64,000 nucleotides of DNA from Anas platyrhynchos. Lineage: Eukaryota > Chordata > Aves > Anseriformes > Anatidae. The stretch lies in NCBI RefSeq assembly GCF_047663525.1, contig NC_092588.1:151013501-151077500 (forward strand), written 5' to 3'. This document shows positions 1 through 13,004 of this stretch, one piece after another. The notes below the pieces were generated by a model. That model saw only the letters and a program-made list of their open reading frames with translations. It had not been told where the DNA came from and did not search any database. Every line of letters begins with the position of its first letter. Within the stretch, counting starts at the first letter, position 1. Position numbers and translations under genes: made by a program.

Positions 1-3000
1 CACTGCAAGGATCAGCATCTGACCTTGTGTTCACCACATAACTTGCTTATGAGACAGACCACCACAAAAGTTTACACTTAGCAGTCTGATTATTTTTACT
101 TAATTATTTGAGTAAGCTAGGAAAAGATCCCACGGGACACTGCCACCTGTGTCTTGTTCTCTGCTCACAGAGGGAAGGGAGCTTCTTCCAAGCCAAGCCA
201 TCCTTGTGTGGCACAAATTATGCCAAAGGCATGTTAAAGGTTGAACAGCTCTGTGTTTAACCTCTGACTAAAAGTAGTTCAGGGTCCCAATACAAAAATT
301 AAGCCTATTGGCTTAATAGTACCAAACTCAGTCCCAGCTGAGGTCCCTCACAGCCTGGCAAATGATGGTTTTCAAATGAAAGAAGGGTTCTCATATAGCA
401 GACAAAAATGACCCTTTCATTCTTCAGCAGAGAGGTAACAAGTAAAATTTTCTGTTGTGAAATGAAATACTGTGCGTGTCATATTTTACTATATTTTTTT
501 TAAATATCTTGAGGTTCACATTCTGTGCATTTCTCAGTGAGAAAGACTGTAATAGAGTTCTCAGGCAAATGATCCACAGAGGAACCTGACACAAAGGCTG
601 GTATCTACAAGCCTCTGTTGCTTCAGAAACAGTGGTGGAGGGCAGACTGGCATCAAAAGGAGCACTAGTAGCAGCACCCCAAGTACCAGGGAAGTTGGAC
701 TCTCCTCTCCTAGTAGGAACAACTCAGGAGATCCAGGGGAGAGAGAGAGAGAAAAAGATGAGTGCCCCAAAAGCCAGTTTAGAAGACATCCCTAATATTT
801 TCTAGCCAAAAAATAATAATAATTAATTAAGTTTCTCAGCTTCTCTGCTGTCAACATATTGCTGTTGCCTCAATTGAGGATAGCAGCAACCTCCTCGTAA
901 GAGAAAGTCCATGATGAGAGACCAAGCAGACACCTCCTGGTAGACACAGCTGATGGAAAGAAGCCAGAAGAGCTAGCAATTACCTAGTAACTAATTACAG
1001 CTACCATGAAGTCCTGATTGCCTATTTAAGCCAAGGGTGAGGTAACAACACCAGATGATTTTTGATGACTTCCTAGGGTGGTAGATTTGGTTAAACTGAT
1101 CCATGTTGTGTATTATTTGAGAGGTTTTTGTATTTTGGGGAGGGGATGAAGTAGAGAAGATCTCAGATATTGCCTCTAGGAAGCAATAACACTGAGAGGA
1201 TGGATTTGTCCTCATATATTAAACATTAATAAATATTTATTCCACTGACCACCTTATAATGCTGGCCTGAGCATGTGCACAAGACCTCAGAAGTGTAGCT
1301 TCTGCAAAATGCAGACCCCTCTGGCAATACAGGTGGAGCCAATTGACTAGCCTAAAATGCAGTGGCTCAGGAGATAAAAAATCATGAGGGGAAGGGTTGG
1401 AGATGAAGTTGTTAATTTATATATATATATATATATATTCTCTTCAGATCCATATGTCCTACTTTAAATGTTTATTTTAAACTGAGCAGTTAGAAATTCT
1501 GGATTTTTATATCATGAAAAAAAAAATGTAGATTTTGATTTTTGTTTTAAAAAAAAAAAAAAAGGTTATGCTTTTACTGTTTAGAAATAAGGCTTTTGAG
1601 TTGATGATCTCTCATAAACAATGTTAGTCTCCTGTAACATTCATGGGGGTATTCTGTGGGCTGTTCACATACAGAAAATTTGGTCTAACAGAGTCCTAAA
1701 CAGGTACTTGTATAGAGAAGTTTCCATAAGTTTCAGTAGACATCTGTCCTACAGAGCACTTCCCTCACAGAGCATGAAGAAAACACTACGTTTTCTCTCC
1801 AGTCTGTAGAGAAACAGGTTCCCTGACAGTTTTTCATTCATCTCCCTTGATCTCAATCCCTAACACTTTTGTACATATTTTATAGAAAATCAAGAGTAAA
1901 CATAACATGACACATCTAATATACCTTAACACAGCTCTTTGACACTACATATTTTTTAAGAGAACCTCTCCAAAGCCACTGTGATATATTACGGAAATAC
2001 ACAGCGTAGATAATTTGTCAAGAAGAACTCTGTCTTCCTAGAGCCTGTCAATGAATTACACTAACGTAATCAGAGGCAAACCTTTGAAATTATATATTAT
2101 GTGAATATGCCAGGTTAGGATATTACTCTTCGAATTATTGACAGTGTATGAACTGAACATGAGTTCTAAAGAGTCATTCCCATGAACTCTGCCAAAGCAG
2201 ATCAGGAATAGTGTTTGCAATGCATTCTTATGAAAAATATATGAATGTATAATCCTCAACTGGAGGTTGCATGGAAAAAAAAAAAAAACTCCTTAAATTC
2301 AAGGTGTGAAAACCGGTTCATTTATTCAAAGAGCTACTGTTAGAAGTAGCAACAGAGGGCATTCCACTATCCTAGCCAGCTGAACCTTGCTTTGCAGGTC
2401 TCAGACTGCACGAATCCCAGCAGAAGTACATAGGTATAAACAAAGAATTTAATTACAAGTGCATACTGTATTGCACAATACTCTCTCAAAAATACCTGCA
2501 TGGTGTAGAAACTTGATGCTTAGTTTGATCATTTGTTCAAGGCTCTTTGTTGAACAGAATGAGTGCAGTGTAATACTCTGACATTTTATGGGTCTGACAT
2601 TTACTAAGGTAATAAATTAAAGTAATTATGTTAATGCATAATAAATGCATTCAACAGGAAATAAAAAGTGTGCAGTACAAGAACAAAAAAATCTTGTTTT
2701 CTAAATGACTGTCATATAGAAGGCCAAGGTCTTAGTAAAGGGCTTTTGGAGGCTGATAATGTCTTATAAGCATAACTTGAAATAATCCTTAATTCTAGTA
2801 AAAATATAATTTCACGTATTGAACTTTATGATATCAGATTTGAAAATGCCATTATAATTTAAAGGTATCCATTCTCTGTTTGGTGTTTGGAAACAGAAGA
2901 AAACAAGCTGAGGGGTTCTTTTTTTTTCTTTCCTCTGTAGACTTGTCATCCACAGTCTGATTCCTGGTTTAATAAACAACTTGAACAACACTTTCATACC

Positions 3001-6000
3001 TAAGTGACATTTTCAAAACTGTTAAGACACCTGTGGATCTACAGGATTTGAAGAAGTACTCAGGTGACGAGGTTAAATTAGTAACCATGCTGAAGCTTAC
3101 CTCACATAAATAACCACACATGCTCTCCCAACTACACCTACCAAGCACCATGAGCTTGCTTAGGCTGTCCCACAAACTCATTGAAGGCAAGCACCACAAC
3201 CAAGAGTGCACCCTTGGATACTCACCATGACTTGTGAAACTGCTGTAATTGGACCTTGTTTGTGAGCCCACAGATGCACAATTCACTTCTTAAAAACAGC
3301 ATCCGTGCTACTAAATCACCACGTGTCTTTAAAAACTTTTCCCCCTTGGCTCCAGCTAGGACTAGTGACTACTCTTGGCTGACCATTGGAATGGGTATTT
3401 ACACAACAAGGTGTTTAAAGAGAGAGTTTCCTCTTGGCACCAGATAATTAATAGAACTTTCTGTCCAAACTTACTAAAGCTCCCACATCATTTAAAACTG
3501 TCTACTCAGCTTAGCTACTCTAATTATATAAGCATACAGTCCTTTCTGAAACACTCTGCAGAGATTTGTCTCAGCAATTTCTAGAGATGTGGTTGGCCAG
3601 AGAGCTTGGAAATGTATATATTAGACCCTCAGCCAAAGCAAACGAAGTATTTTTCACTCTGCATCCTATTAACAGCAGATAAGGACTTTTATGAAGTTTC
3701 ATTTTGCTGCATCACTTTGGAAAAATTAATATGCCTCATTCTGTAAATTGCTCTATTACTTCAATGGGTCTTCACACGAATAAGGTGAAGTACACATAGT
3801 ACAAATAAAAGGGTAGGTTCTTTGAAGAAGAGACCTTCTTGGATTTGTTTGGATAGAGCCAGGCAAAATGGTACTTGTTCTCTTCTGGCTTCTAAGCTCT
3901 GCCACAATAGACAGAAATGAATAAAAATAGAAATACCAAGCTGCACCAGTGTCTACAGCCTATTTGACTTGCCCCTGGATTTAACTGGATAATAATAGCT
4001 AAAAAATACTGATTAAGGCTGACTAATTTTGCCCCAAATTGAATTCATTTTAACAGTATAAAGGAAAGAGAAATATTATCCTGCTCTTTGCTCAGCAGAT
4101 TTAGATATAATGACATAATATGAACGCATTCCAAAAATTGCCTGTCTTCAGGTAGTGCATTTTGGAGTGATTTCAAAATTCCCTTAGGTTATATCAGTGA
4201 AATGTTTTACCCTGTCTCAAAAATCACTAAGCTCTCAGTGCCCAATTGCCTGTGTCACTTACGTTGTTTACGTGCTGGGTTATTTTCTAGCCTACAGTCT
4301 GTGCCTTATTTTGTCAGGCTGCCCTTACACTACTTTGTAACTATTTTGATTTTCAAGCTTCCATGCATAAATTATGATTTATTTTGCTTTCTGAACGTAA
4401 GGCTGAGTGAAGTAATAGAGTGAGGTGGGTTTTTTTGTTTATTTATTTTTATTATGAATATTGTAAGAGTGTGGGTCTTTTTTCTTATGAAGAAAACTCC
4501 ACGCTTAATTTTTCCTCCTAGAAAAACATACAGAGAAGAGTTGAAATAAACAGAAAAAATGTTATCTTTTCTTCAAACTATAAGAAATTCTACATTCTAA
4601 TAGCTTCAGCATTGGAGAGAGATCATACTCCTCTAAGGCTGACGTTCTTGGTCACTAATGTTATTTTGCCTATAGGTGAGGGTACCTTGCCCTCATCAGT
4701 GTGCTGTCACTCCATGCTCGGAGAGAAGCCATGTGTAAGACACCACAGTTATATGGATAAAATATGCAACTGCATCACCACTGCCTGATTTTGAACATGA
4801 AGGTAGCAAGCCTTATTACTCTTCAAAACTTATTCAGATGTCTTTTTGATAGCGAGAGCCAAAAGATGAGGGCATAATTGAACTATTGCCCAAAGGCAAT
4901 TACTGATTAAAATTGATTAATTCTACAAACAAATTTGACCAATAGATTAGTTGTCACGTTACAGCAGATTTGGGCAGTACTGCCACAATTGCTAAGGAGA
5001 CATAACTGTCTAGCATGAATAGTTAATAGTTTGTTACACTGTAGAGTTTCTTGTGGAGTTACCCAAAGAAATCTCACCAGGGAGCTGAGCAGGGCATGCT
5101 ACTTTGATGCTGTAAAACCATTGTGTTACCTCTCTGCTTTTATGTATGAATCTGAGGAATTGTTAACAGCACCAAGAGCAGTTTGCTCTGAGCAACACAA
5201 ATGTAACGGACTTAACATCAAAGCGATTCAAAATCCACTGAAAACAACAGAAAGACTCCAGCTGAATCCAGAGGACTTTGAATCAAGGCCTACCAGGGTC
5301 AAGTCAGCTGTCCTAATGGGTTTTCTAAGGGGATCCTATGGGAAATTGGAAAAAGGATTCCAGTTTCTTGAACCCCGGGATTACTGAGGTTTGAAGCTAC
5401 TGCTTTTTCAAATTCATTGGTTCAGCTTCAGCTTCTTTGCTGTCCCAGCCCAGGCCACACTGGCACAAGAGCAAAGGACCTCGTGCGCCCATGTACCCTC
5501 CCTCCCTCTGTTCCCCCAGGAAAGATGCTTCAGAAAGCAGTTTGAGGTAAAAATGATCAATGCTGTTACTGCGTGCCCAGAAAGAAGCAGCACTAAAGCA
5601 GCGCTCCATCATCAGCCAACAGAGGACTGTAATATTTAGATATGAATCTTTCTACAATAATCCAGACCTTCCATGCATGGAGATTAAGATGCTGAAATGG
5701 TCATTTTATTAATCTTAAAGCAATATAGAGGATGAAGATGGTCCAGAGTGTGGCAGCCTGCTTCTCGTCCTGGTTTCGCACTAACTTCACAACTGCTGTT
5801 GGTGACTCGCTTTGGTTTGCCTGGGTTTCTGCATAAATTCAGGCTTTGGTTTCTGCTTAGAAAGCCTCGTAAGGGTTGAGACCAGTGTCCAGAAGACTTG
5901 CTGAGCTGTCATACAATTTGGCTTCAGATGAGATTCATGAAAGATGCACGTCTGAGAACTTCTGGTATTGACACAAGTAACTTCAGTGGTTGACTCTGCA

Positions 6001-7858
6001 GGGATTGGGCCCTTCTCAGTTGGTGAGGATGTATTAGCCGATGGAGCATCCCCACAGAATTTACTGAGCTCTCACATCTGCTTCTTCTCTTGGAAAGGAT
6101 GGTGTTTTGTTAAGCTTTCAGGAACATTTCAGAGCCCTTTTTTCCGCTATCAAGGTGTTTTAGAGGGAAAGGACATAAATGAGCAATATGATAGATATAG
6201 GGAGCTCTTATTTTGGTTGGGCAACTGACGAGGCATATGGGAAATTTATTGCACTATAATTGTGTTATGTGATATCGATGCTGCAGTATTAATGACTGCA
6301 AAGTGCCCAGATTGATTCAGATGGCCATTTACTGTCATTATTACAAATCTAAATAAATAAATAAGAGCAATTGAATTGATGTATCTAAGGAGTGTTTCAA
6401 AGTCACCCGGTGACATATATGTAGGCGCTTGTGAACAGAGAGCGACTCAAACAGTATCGGGGACATTTTTTATTGGGGTCAGAAAGAAATAGAACAATTA
6501 AGTCATTTTCAGTCATATACAATATATTAGGAACTGTTTTAACAAGCACATTGCTAAACTGACTGGCATGAACAAAGCGTTTTAAAAAGCTGGGGTGTAA
6601 ATATGCCAGGAAAAAAGAAAGAAAACATGTAAACTATGCTCAAAAATAGTCTGCAAATGTAAGGAAACAAGAAAAACTAAGACAATCATGCACATACCTC
6701 TCCTGCTGCCATGGCCCAGTGAATACAGTGGTTACCATGGCTGGATCTGGCTATGAGGTGGACTTTAGAGGGCAAGCTTTGTTTCTGATCTCTGCCCAAA
6801 CAGAAAGCCTTGATCCAGTCTGTTGGTTTGTGTACTTTGGGCAAGCCAACCTCACACTGCAAGAGCCAGCAAGTTAAGTTTGAATTTATCTCATGCCTTC
6901 AGGTTTCTCTTAGCATCCCCTGTCTGGCTGTCATATCACACGAACTGGGAGATGTATTAATATTTGGTATTCTGAAATATGACTCGGCACTTTTTCCTAA
7001 ACTGCAGTAGCAGTACAAGGCAGACAGCTAGCATTACTTGCATTTTGCAATGCTATTCATGTATCAGCCTTTTTTTTTTCCCCTAAACAGAAATCAATAT
7101 CTTAAGATGTAGGTCTTACTAAAAAAAGTATGTCTTCCATTAGCCTTTTGTGGACAATAATTATATATATCAAGCATAGACTCCCTTTTTATGTTAAACT
7201 TACACAATTTATTAGCAGATAGTATCCTCAGAAGAGAAAGCCATGAGAGCAAACCTACTATATATAAAATAAATAGCTTCTTCAAACTCAGAGATACATT
7301 AGAGAATAGGTGGGACCCCAAGACAGCCAAGTAAGAACCTGCTAGTATTGATCTGCATGGAAAAAATCTATTTTGGCTCTTCATACACCCACATCCTCTA
7401 ATGATCATTGACTCAGTTGCCCAGATAAATTCCACAGATAAACAGCCAACACCCAAATTAACATACTAACCATTAATACTCCAGTTAACAATTTTTATAA
7501 CAACAAATATATAGAGATAGATAATTTCCTTTGAAGGTTTATTCCTAGCAATGTTTATATGATGCAAATATTGGTTCTAAGTAACTTGCCAATGACCAAG
7601 AAAGCAAGTCAACATAACAAGTGGGACTAAAAATTAAATATTCTTGTACTCATGGGTGGTGTTTAAGAAGCTATATTTCAATATCTCTTATTTATATGGG
7701 TCACCAGGAACTTAAGAAGTATGTGCCATGATAACTTCTCACCCCTGTGCACTTGATTATGTTCACACCCACACATATATGCACACACACCAATTCAAGG
7801 TATACAGAGGGACAAAAAGAAAAAAGGCTTTCAAATACTTGGTTATAAAATTATGTGC

Positions 7859-7860
<2 letters not shown>
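1..7860. other. Upstream intergenic DNA, no gene seen
   Basis: This is AT-rich sequence 5' of SHH. Open frames are short, overlap on both strands and show no recognisable protein family or plausible splice structure. A (TA)n run lies at 1418-1438 and short A/T homopolymers are frequent. The stretch 6240-6560 looks less degenerate than its surroundings and is treated as a possible conserved element. I see no RNA gene or well-preserved transposon. Confidence 0.6.
1418..1438. repeat. (TA)n microsatellite
   Basis: About ten consecutive TA units in AT-rich intergenic DNA. Confidence 0.9.
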
Positions 7861-7862
<2 letters not shown>

Positions 7863-7907
<45 letters not shown>

Positions 7908-7937
7908 ACAAACTAAACGAACAAGTTTTGGAGCTTA

Positions 7938-7972
<35 letters not shown>
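7863..7972. repeat. Poly(A)/poly(T) inverted homopolymer pair
   Basis: A run of 41 A (7863-7903) is followed by a 38-bp spacer and a run of 31 T (7942-7972). The two arms are complementary and could form a hairpin or cruciform with the spacer as loop. Exact run lengths may be affected by sequencing or assembly. I see no retrotransposed body next to either run. Confidence 0.9.
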
Positions 7973-7975
<3 letters not shown>

Positions 7976-8388
7976 TTAACACCTGCTTTCCAGCTGCCTC
8001 TGCTGGGGACTGCAGAAAGCTGTGCAAGCCGTGAGGAAGATGCTCGGAGGTTGCTCCCAACGTCGAGCTCCCCTAGCGGCTGCTTCCCTCCCACCGGTAC
8101 TGCATAGATTAAAATGCCCTGTTTGGGGTTTTCCCCCACTCATGACCAGAAGGAAGTGGCTGAAAAGTGATGTGGATAACAAACCAGGAAGGGAAAAAGA
8201 AACGATAACAATTCCTAACTGGGGCTTTCGTATGGAAAAAAAGGCTGAGTTACTTAAAGAGAAAAGACCCGGAAGAGAAATCTAAGGATTTCACTGTATA
8301 TGTATAATTAGACAGCATGTATTGCCCTGACAAGCGCGTAAGAAATTCTGTGGGAAACTCTGCTTCAAGAATTGGGTTAACAGAAAAT

Positions 8389-8430
8389 ACACACACACAC
8401 ACACAATATATATATATATATATATATATA
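8389..8430. repeat. Compound (AC)n(TA)n microsatellite
   Basis: An AC dinucleotide run passes directly into a TA dinucleotide run. Confidence 0.95.
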
Positions 8431-10189
8431 AAATCCTTATGAATAATGCTGTCTATATTCTTTTTAGAAGGCTTTATTGACCAAATTCAAGCTGATGCAT
8501 TAATATACAAGCAGATATATATAAAAACTGCAAAGTCAATGTCTGTAGATACAATTATTCTGAAAAACTTGGTTTTGTCTCTCTGTATACTCATAATGTT
8601 TTCTCCTGTGGCAGAAATGCCTACAGACTATTGCCAGACTAGGGGTGTATTGGAGCAGATACCAAGCTTTGGCTGTATGACTCCCCGACTTTTGCTGACA
8701 AACTAAAATGGGTGGTAAAGTATGAGCTTAATTTGTCTCTTTGGTGCCAGGGTTTTGGCTTTGCTGGGGTTTTGTTGTTGTTCTTGTTGGGTTTGAGTTT
8801 TGTAGGATTTTTTTTTTTTGGAGGGAAATTCCTAAGAATAAGACCTCTTCTGCTTTTCACTATAAAGGAATAGTTGCCAGCTAGCCTGTAACTCTAAGGT
8901 GAAATTTTTAAGTTGATTTTAAAGAGAGATATTGCAATACCACCAGGATAGGCAAACAGGGATGAACAACTCCTTTAAATAAACTAGTTTAGCATCTTTA
9001 TGAAGGAGGGTGGGGTATATAAAAGAAACAAACAAAGTTTAAGATGAAAAGCCTGCCTGATTCTCCTGCCACTTACACCAGTTTTACTCTATCGTAACCT
9101 CTGTTTTCACTGAAGTTATTCAGATTTTCTTCTCTGTAGATGGGCATTCAGGTCCCATATTTCTTGGGAAACATCACAGGTGCAAAAAAAAGGCTATCAG
9201 AATGAAGCTTTAGCACTGTAATAAGTGGTAGTTGATTTCATAAGTCATATATTAAAGGTGAGCTCTAAAGATGGCTGTTAAGGGTGATAAGTAATTGAGA
9301 CCCATTTAAAATCTGCAAAGATCTGCCTCTCCAGTTTTCTGAAGGGAACTTCCTGTACTTTGGAATTAATCAAGAAAAAAAAAATACATCAGTGCAAGAA
9401 AACTCAGAGAGTTTGGCCAACGAGCAACATCACTTGTGAGGTCTGAGCCCTTCCCTGGTTTAATGCAAAGTGAACAGCAGACAAGTCCAGATTTCAAAAT
9501 AAATAAGTAAATAAATAAATAATAACTGAGATTCTCAAATGGAGATATTGCTGGATGGCAGCAAGGGCTAATGACGTGAAGTGCACATGGGGCACTTGAG
9601 TAGACATATCCCCAGGCCAGCACAATCCCATGGCCCCGTGTATGGCCCCATGGGCAGGGGGGAAGCCTCTGAGATGTGGTGGGTTGGGCAGAGCCACTGG
9701 AAGAGTCCAGAAGGAAGTGAGGAAAGCTAGGCCATGTGGTTGTGGCACACAAGAGCAAGAGAAAGAGGACTCTATGGGATTAAGGTTGGATGTGCCCATG
9801 GTTCCAGTGCCTGCTGCACCCAGGAGGACCAGGGTTCAAGATGACCCAAGGGGCTCCCCACCACCCACCAGGGTGTTGGAGGCCCAACGGGGAGCCCAGT
9901 GGCACCTCCAAGAGGGACCCAGCCAGGAACATCATCAACCTGGGCAGCCACAGGGAGGCTCTGGGGGCCTCTTTGTGAGGACTTTGGTGTGGAAGGGCAT
10001 GGGAAAGGGGTGCAGAGCATCTCACTGCCCCCCCTAAGGGCCTGGACAGGCCCTGACCTCCCTCCTCAGAGAGCAAAAAAAGCGGCCTGCAGGTTTTGGG
10101 GACAACAGGACAAAGCATTGATTTTTACAATCCAAACTGAGGCATTAATTCCTCTAAAGAAGGCATCAGTGCCCGACCTGGTGGCTGGT
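8431..10189. other. Upstream intergenic DNA, no gene seen
   Basis: Sequence without a supported gene. It contains a TAAA-type tetranucleotide repeat at about 9496-9525. From about 9590 base composition shifts from AT-rich to clearly GC-rich. Overlapping frames on both strands in the GC-rich part look like composition artefacts. Confidence 0.55.
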
Positions 10190-10490
10190 TTTGTTGCCCG
10201 GTTTGGCGTTGCTTGCCAAGAGGTGCAGGCAGAGATGTGTGCGGCGATGCTCCCCGCAGCATCCCCCTGCAGCAGGGGCAGGAGGCAGGTCGGAGGGCTG
10301 TGTGCACGATGCTGGGAGTCTCTTGGCGATTGCGAAGCCCCCCACAACCCCCTCCAGAAGCGGGGGAGCTCGTCAAAGCCGGGAGAAGGCGAGGAGGAGA
10401 AGCGGGGCGCATCCCGGGGGCCCGGCCCCGCTCCTGCTCCCGGCCCCGGCAGCCGCAGCCTGCGCTGAAACTGAGCAGAGCCACCCCCAG
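10190..10490. promoter_or_regulatory. CpG-rich patch about 2.4 kb upstream of SHH
   Basis: A short region with many CpG dinucleotides and G/C runs, sharply different from the AT-rich DNA after 10500. By composition it resembles a small CpG island. It could be an outlying part of the SHH regulatory region or the promoter of an unannotated noncoding transcript. I see no convincing coding exon. Its role is inferred from composition only. Confidence 0.4.
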
Positions 10491-10499
10491 CTCTGCTTT

Positions 10500-12700
10500 C
10501 TTTCACATCTAATTTGATAGGAGGGTGATTTCGAGCTTCCCCCAGTTCCAACTTTTCCCGATTTCTCCCTTTCCCCCCCTCCCCGTGCATTTATTGCTCG
10601 CATTTAATTAATTCCTTCTTTGCGTTTCCTTCCCTGTTAATCTTTGGGTGACTGCTTTGTACATATGGCAATCTGATAATGAGGGAGTTTATCCTTATTC
10701 TCAATACTTCTTCGCTGCAAAGCCTCCCTTTCCAGCGGCCGGCATATCGATCATCTTTCCTTGGGGAGGGGGACAAGGTAAGAGGGGTGATAAAAGATTT
10801 GCAGGATCCCACACCATTAGGAGTAGCTTTTATTCCTTGGCACTGTTTAATCAACTGTTATATCAAGTCATGCTGTTTAAGCAACCACATCAAAAGAACA
10901 TACCCTCTTTTGTATAAATTATATATTCCTTGTATCTGTCTTCTCACATGCACGCAGACGGGGAGATAAAACTTCAGTTTGTTTTTTAATAGCATGAAGC
11001 AGGTATTTAGCTGTTATACAACTTGTTTCTGCAGCTCAGCTGGTTGATAAAAACCTAGAAGACAAGCTACTGGCTTTCTAACTTTTACCCATTCCCAAGT
11101 TAAAACGACCAAGTTTAAAGTTGGGAATGATAAATCAATGATTCACTCAGGCTCTACAAAGAAGCATAAATAACAGAAGAAAAGAATACGCTGCACAAGG
11201 GGGAAGAGCACCAGTCAGAGTCGCTTTGAGAGTTTCAGACCACTTCTTTCGGCTTTTTCCTGAAGTTTACGTAAAAAGATCACTTTGTCCCTTGAAAGTC
11301 CGTGTTGTCCTGCCCGTTGCAGTTTGCGGATATACAACTTTTTTGTACTTCTTAAAAACTAATTTTAAAGTCCATTTGCACGTGGTTTAAGTTGATTACG
11401 ACTCAGCTCTATATCACAGACCGGAAAACTCCCATATAATTGCTTGCCCCAAAGAGCTGCATTTTTTTTTCCTTAAATAAAGTAGATTTTTTATTTTTTT
11501 TTTCTGAAAGAGTGGACTTTGAATTACTTCAGCATGTCATCTTGGTAATTTTAAGAACTCTTTAAAAACTTGGAGTTTCTATAAATTGTATGTCCTTTGG
11601 AGCAAAGGCAAATGAGCCCTTTACAGGAACAGAAGTGTTTGTTCATAAGGGACTCTGCTTTTCTGTCTAACCTGCTCTATCAGCCCCATCTCTGCAATTT
11701 TGTTCGTCTTTCAACACCTTTGTCTGATTAGTAGCTTTTGGAGATCGGGATAAAGACATCACTTGCCACGCTGCATGAGATAACAATTAATTTAACATTA
11801 AACTTATCCCCCTTCCATTCACTTTGCTTGGATCGATCTCTGTTAATTGTGTTTGCGGATGCTTTCAACACTACGCTTTTCTTAAAAACTTAATGACACC
11901 CCGCGAGGAGGTGTAGGAGTCTAAAACGCTCCTCTTCGACTTCGAGCAAAGAAACAAAGAATACAGCCCCAGCGTGCTCAGGAGACCATCTATTTTTAAT
12001 CAGCTGACTTTTCCTGCACTTCCCAAGGTACTACCTTATTTTAAACCGGGTGGTAGCTCTGGTCTTTGAAGAAAATGCTGCTTGGGTCCCTCCACTTTGC
12101 AGTTGTGGAATACAAAGTCAGACACGCCAACTTCACAAAGCTGCCGTCTCCTATCAGACTTGCTTGTTTCTCCCCCCAAAGTAGCCATTTATCAGCTAAA
12201 AGGGGAGTGTGTTTTAAAAATGCGTGGCTTTATGAGGGAGAGCAACGTCTCCTTGCAGGGGGCAGAAACCTGTTACAAAGCCACTTAGGTGGGATCACCC
12301 CTAAATGGCATTATGCCTCCCCTGGGCTTTATTAGTTCCCCAGTACGTTTCTATTTGCACTGTTCCCCGATAATTCGGCATTTTATCTCCCTGAAACTGC
12401 CCTTAGAAACTTGCCTTGCACCGAGACAGCTCGCTAATCTTATTTATTTCTTTATTATTTTTTTTTATTTCACAGAGGCATCTGTTCCTCTTGCTGACAA
12501 ATGTACCATTCTGCCAAGAAAGTTTTTTTTTTTTTTAAGAAAAAAAAAAAAAAACAGCGTGTAATTGATGTTATCCCAAGAAAGCGCAATCTCCACCCCT
12601 TTCAGCTCCAAGCCCTTCAGGTAAAAGGAAAAAAAAAAAAAATCTTTCAAGAATTTGTTGCCTTTTTGAGGGTTAAAACATCAGAAGACAAGCTTGTCTC
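10500..12700. promoter_or_regulatory. SHH proximal upstream region
   Basis: About 2.2 kb of moderately AT-rich DNA directly 5' of the SHH promoter. It is poor in obvious repeats apart from A and T tracts near 11460-11505 and 12525-12645. Several homeodomain-like TAAT/ATTA cores cluster near 11780-11810. No gene is supported. The position and the lack of mobile elements fit a conserved promoter-proximal region, but that is inference without an alignment. Confidence 0.45.
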
Positions 12701-12707
12701 GCCTTGG

Positions 12708-12740
12708 CCAATCAGCTCTCGGCCCTGGCAGCTATAATAT
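12708..12740 (+). promoter_or_regulatory. SHH core promoter: CCAAT box and TATA-like box
   Basis: CCAAT lies at 12708-12712 in the context GGCCAATCAG. A TATA-like element, TATAATAT, follows at 12733-12740. Spacing of about 30 bp predicts a start site near 12760-12765, giving a 5' UTR of about 240 nt before the ATG at 13005. The start site is predicted, not observed. Confidence 0.7.
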
Positions 12741-12762
12741 AGAACTAAAGGCAGACTCCTCT

Positions 12763-13004
12763 CACAAGCGTCTTGCTTTGCTACCATTAAAATCAGACCC
12801 TTTTTGTCTCTCGCTTGCTGTCTCCCGACCAAACTCCGATGTGTTCCGTTATCAGCGACCTAAAGCCTGCCATTCCAGCACCTGTCTTGCTAGGGATCGG
12901 TGGATAGTATACGATTCAGAAAGCAGACAAGGACATAGGAGGAGAGAGAGCTCTAGAGAGACAGCCAGGGATAGGCACAGAGAGCTTTGAAGTAATTGGA
13001 TTCA
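12763..13004 (+). other. SHH 5' UTR (approximate start)
   Basis: This leader is inferred from the TATA-like box to the initiator ATG. It contains one short upstream ORF (ATG at 12839, stop TAG at 12905-12907, 22 codons) that ends about 100 nt before the SHH start. The last part is purine-rich with GAGAGA-type stretches. Confidence 0.55.

Noticed and set aside
5031..5387. 118-codon + strand frame
   Set aside because: Starts at TTG, has no recognisable domain and no promoter or splice context; length is within chance for the window.
9820..9835. Sequence resembling a tRNA T-loop (GGTTCAAGA), also 58270-58280
   Set aside because: No matching acceptor, D or anticodon arms nearby; no tRNA gene supported.
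9366..10590. Overlapping frames of 100-190 codons upstream of SHH
   Set aside because: GC-rich DNA open on both strands, with no homology or splice context; kept only as a CpG-rich patch.
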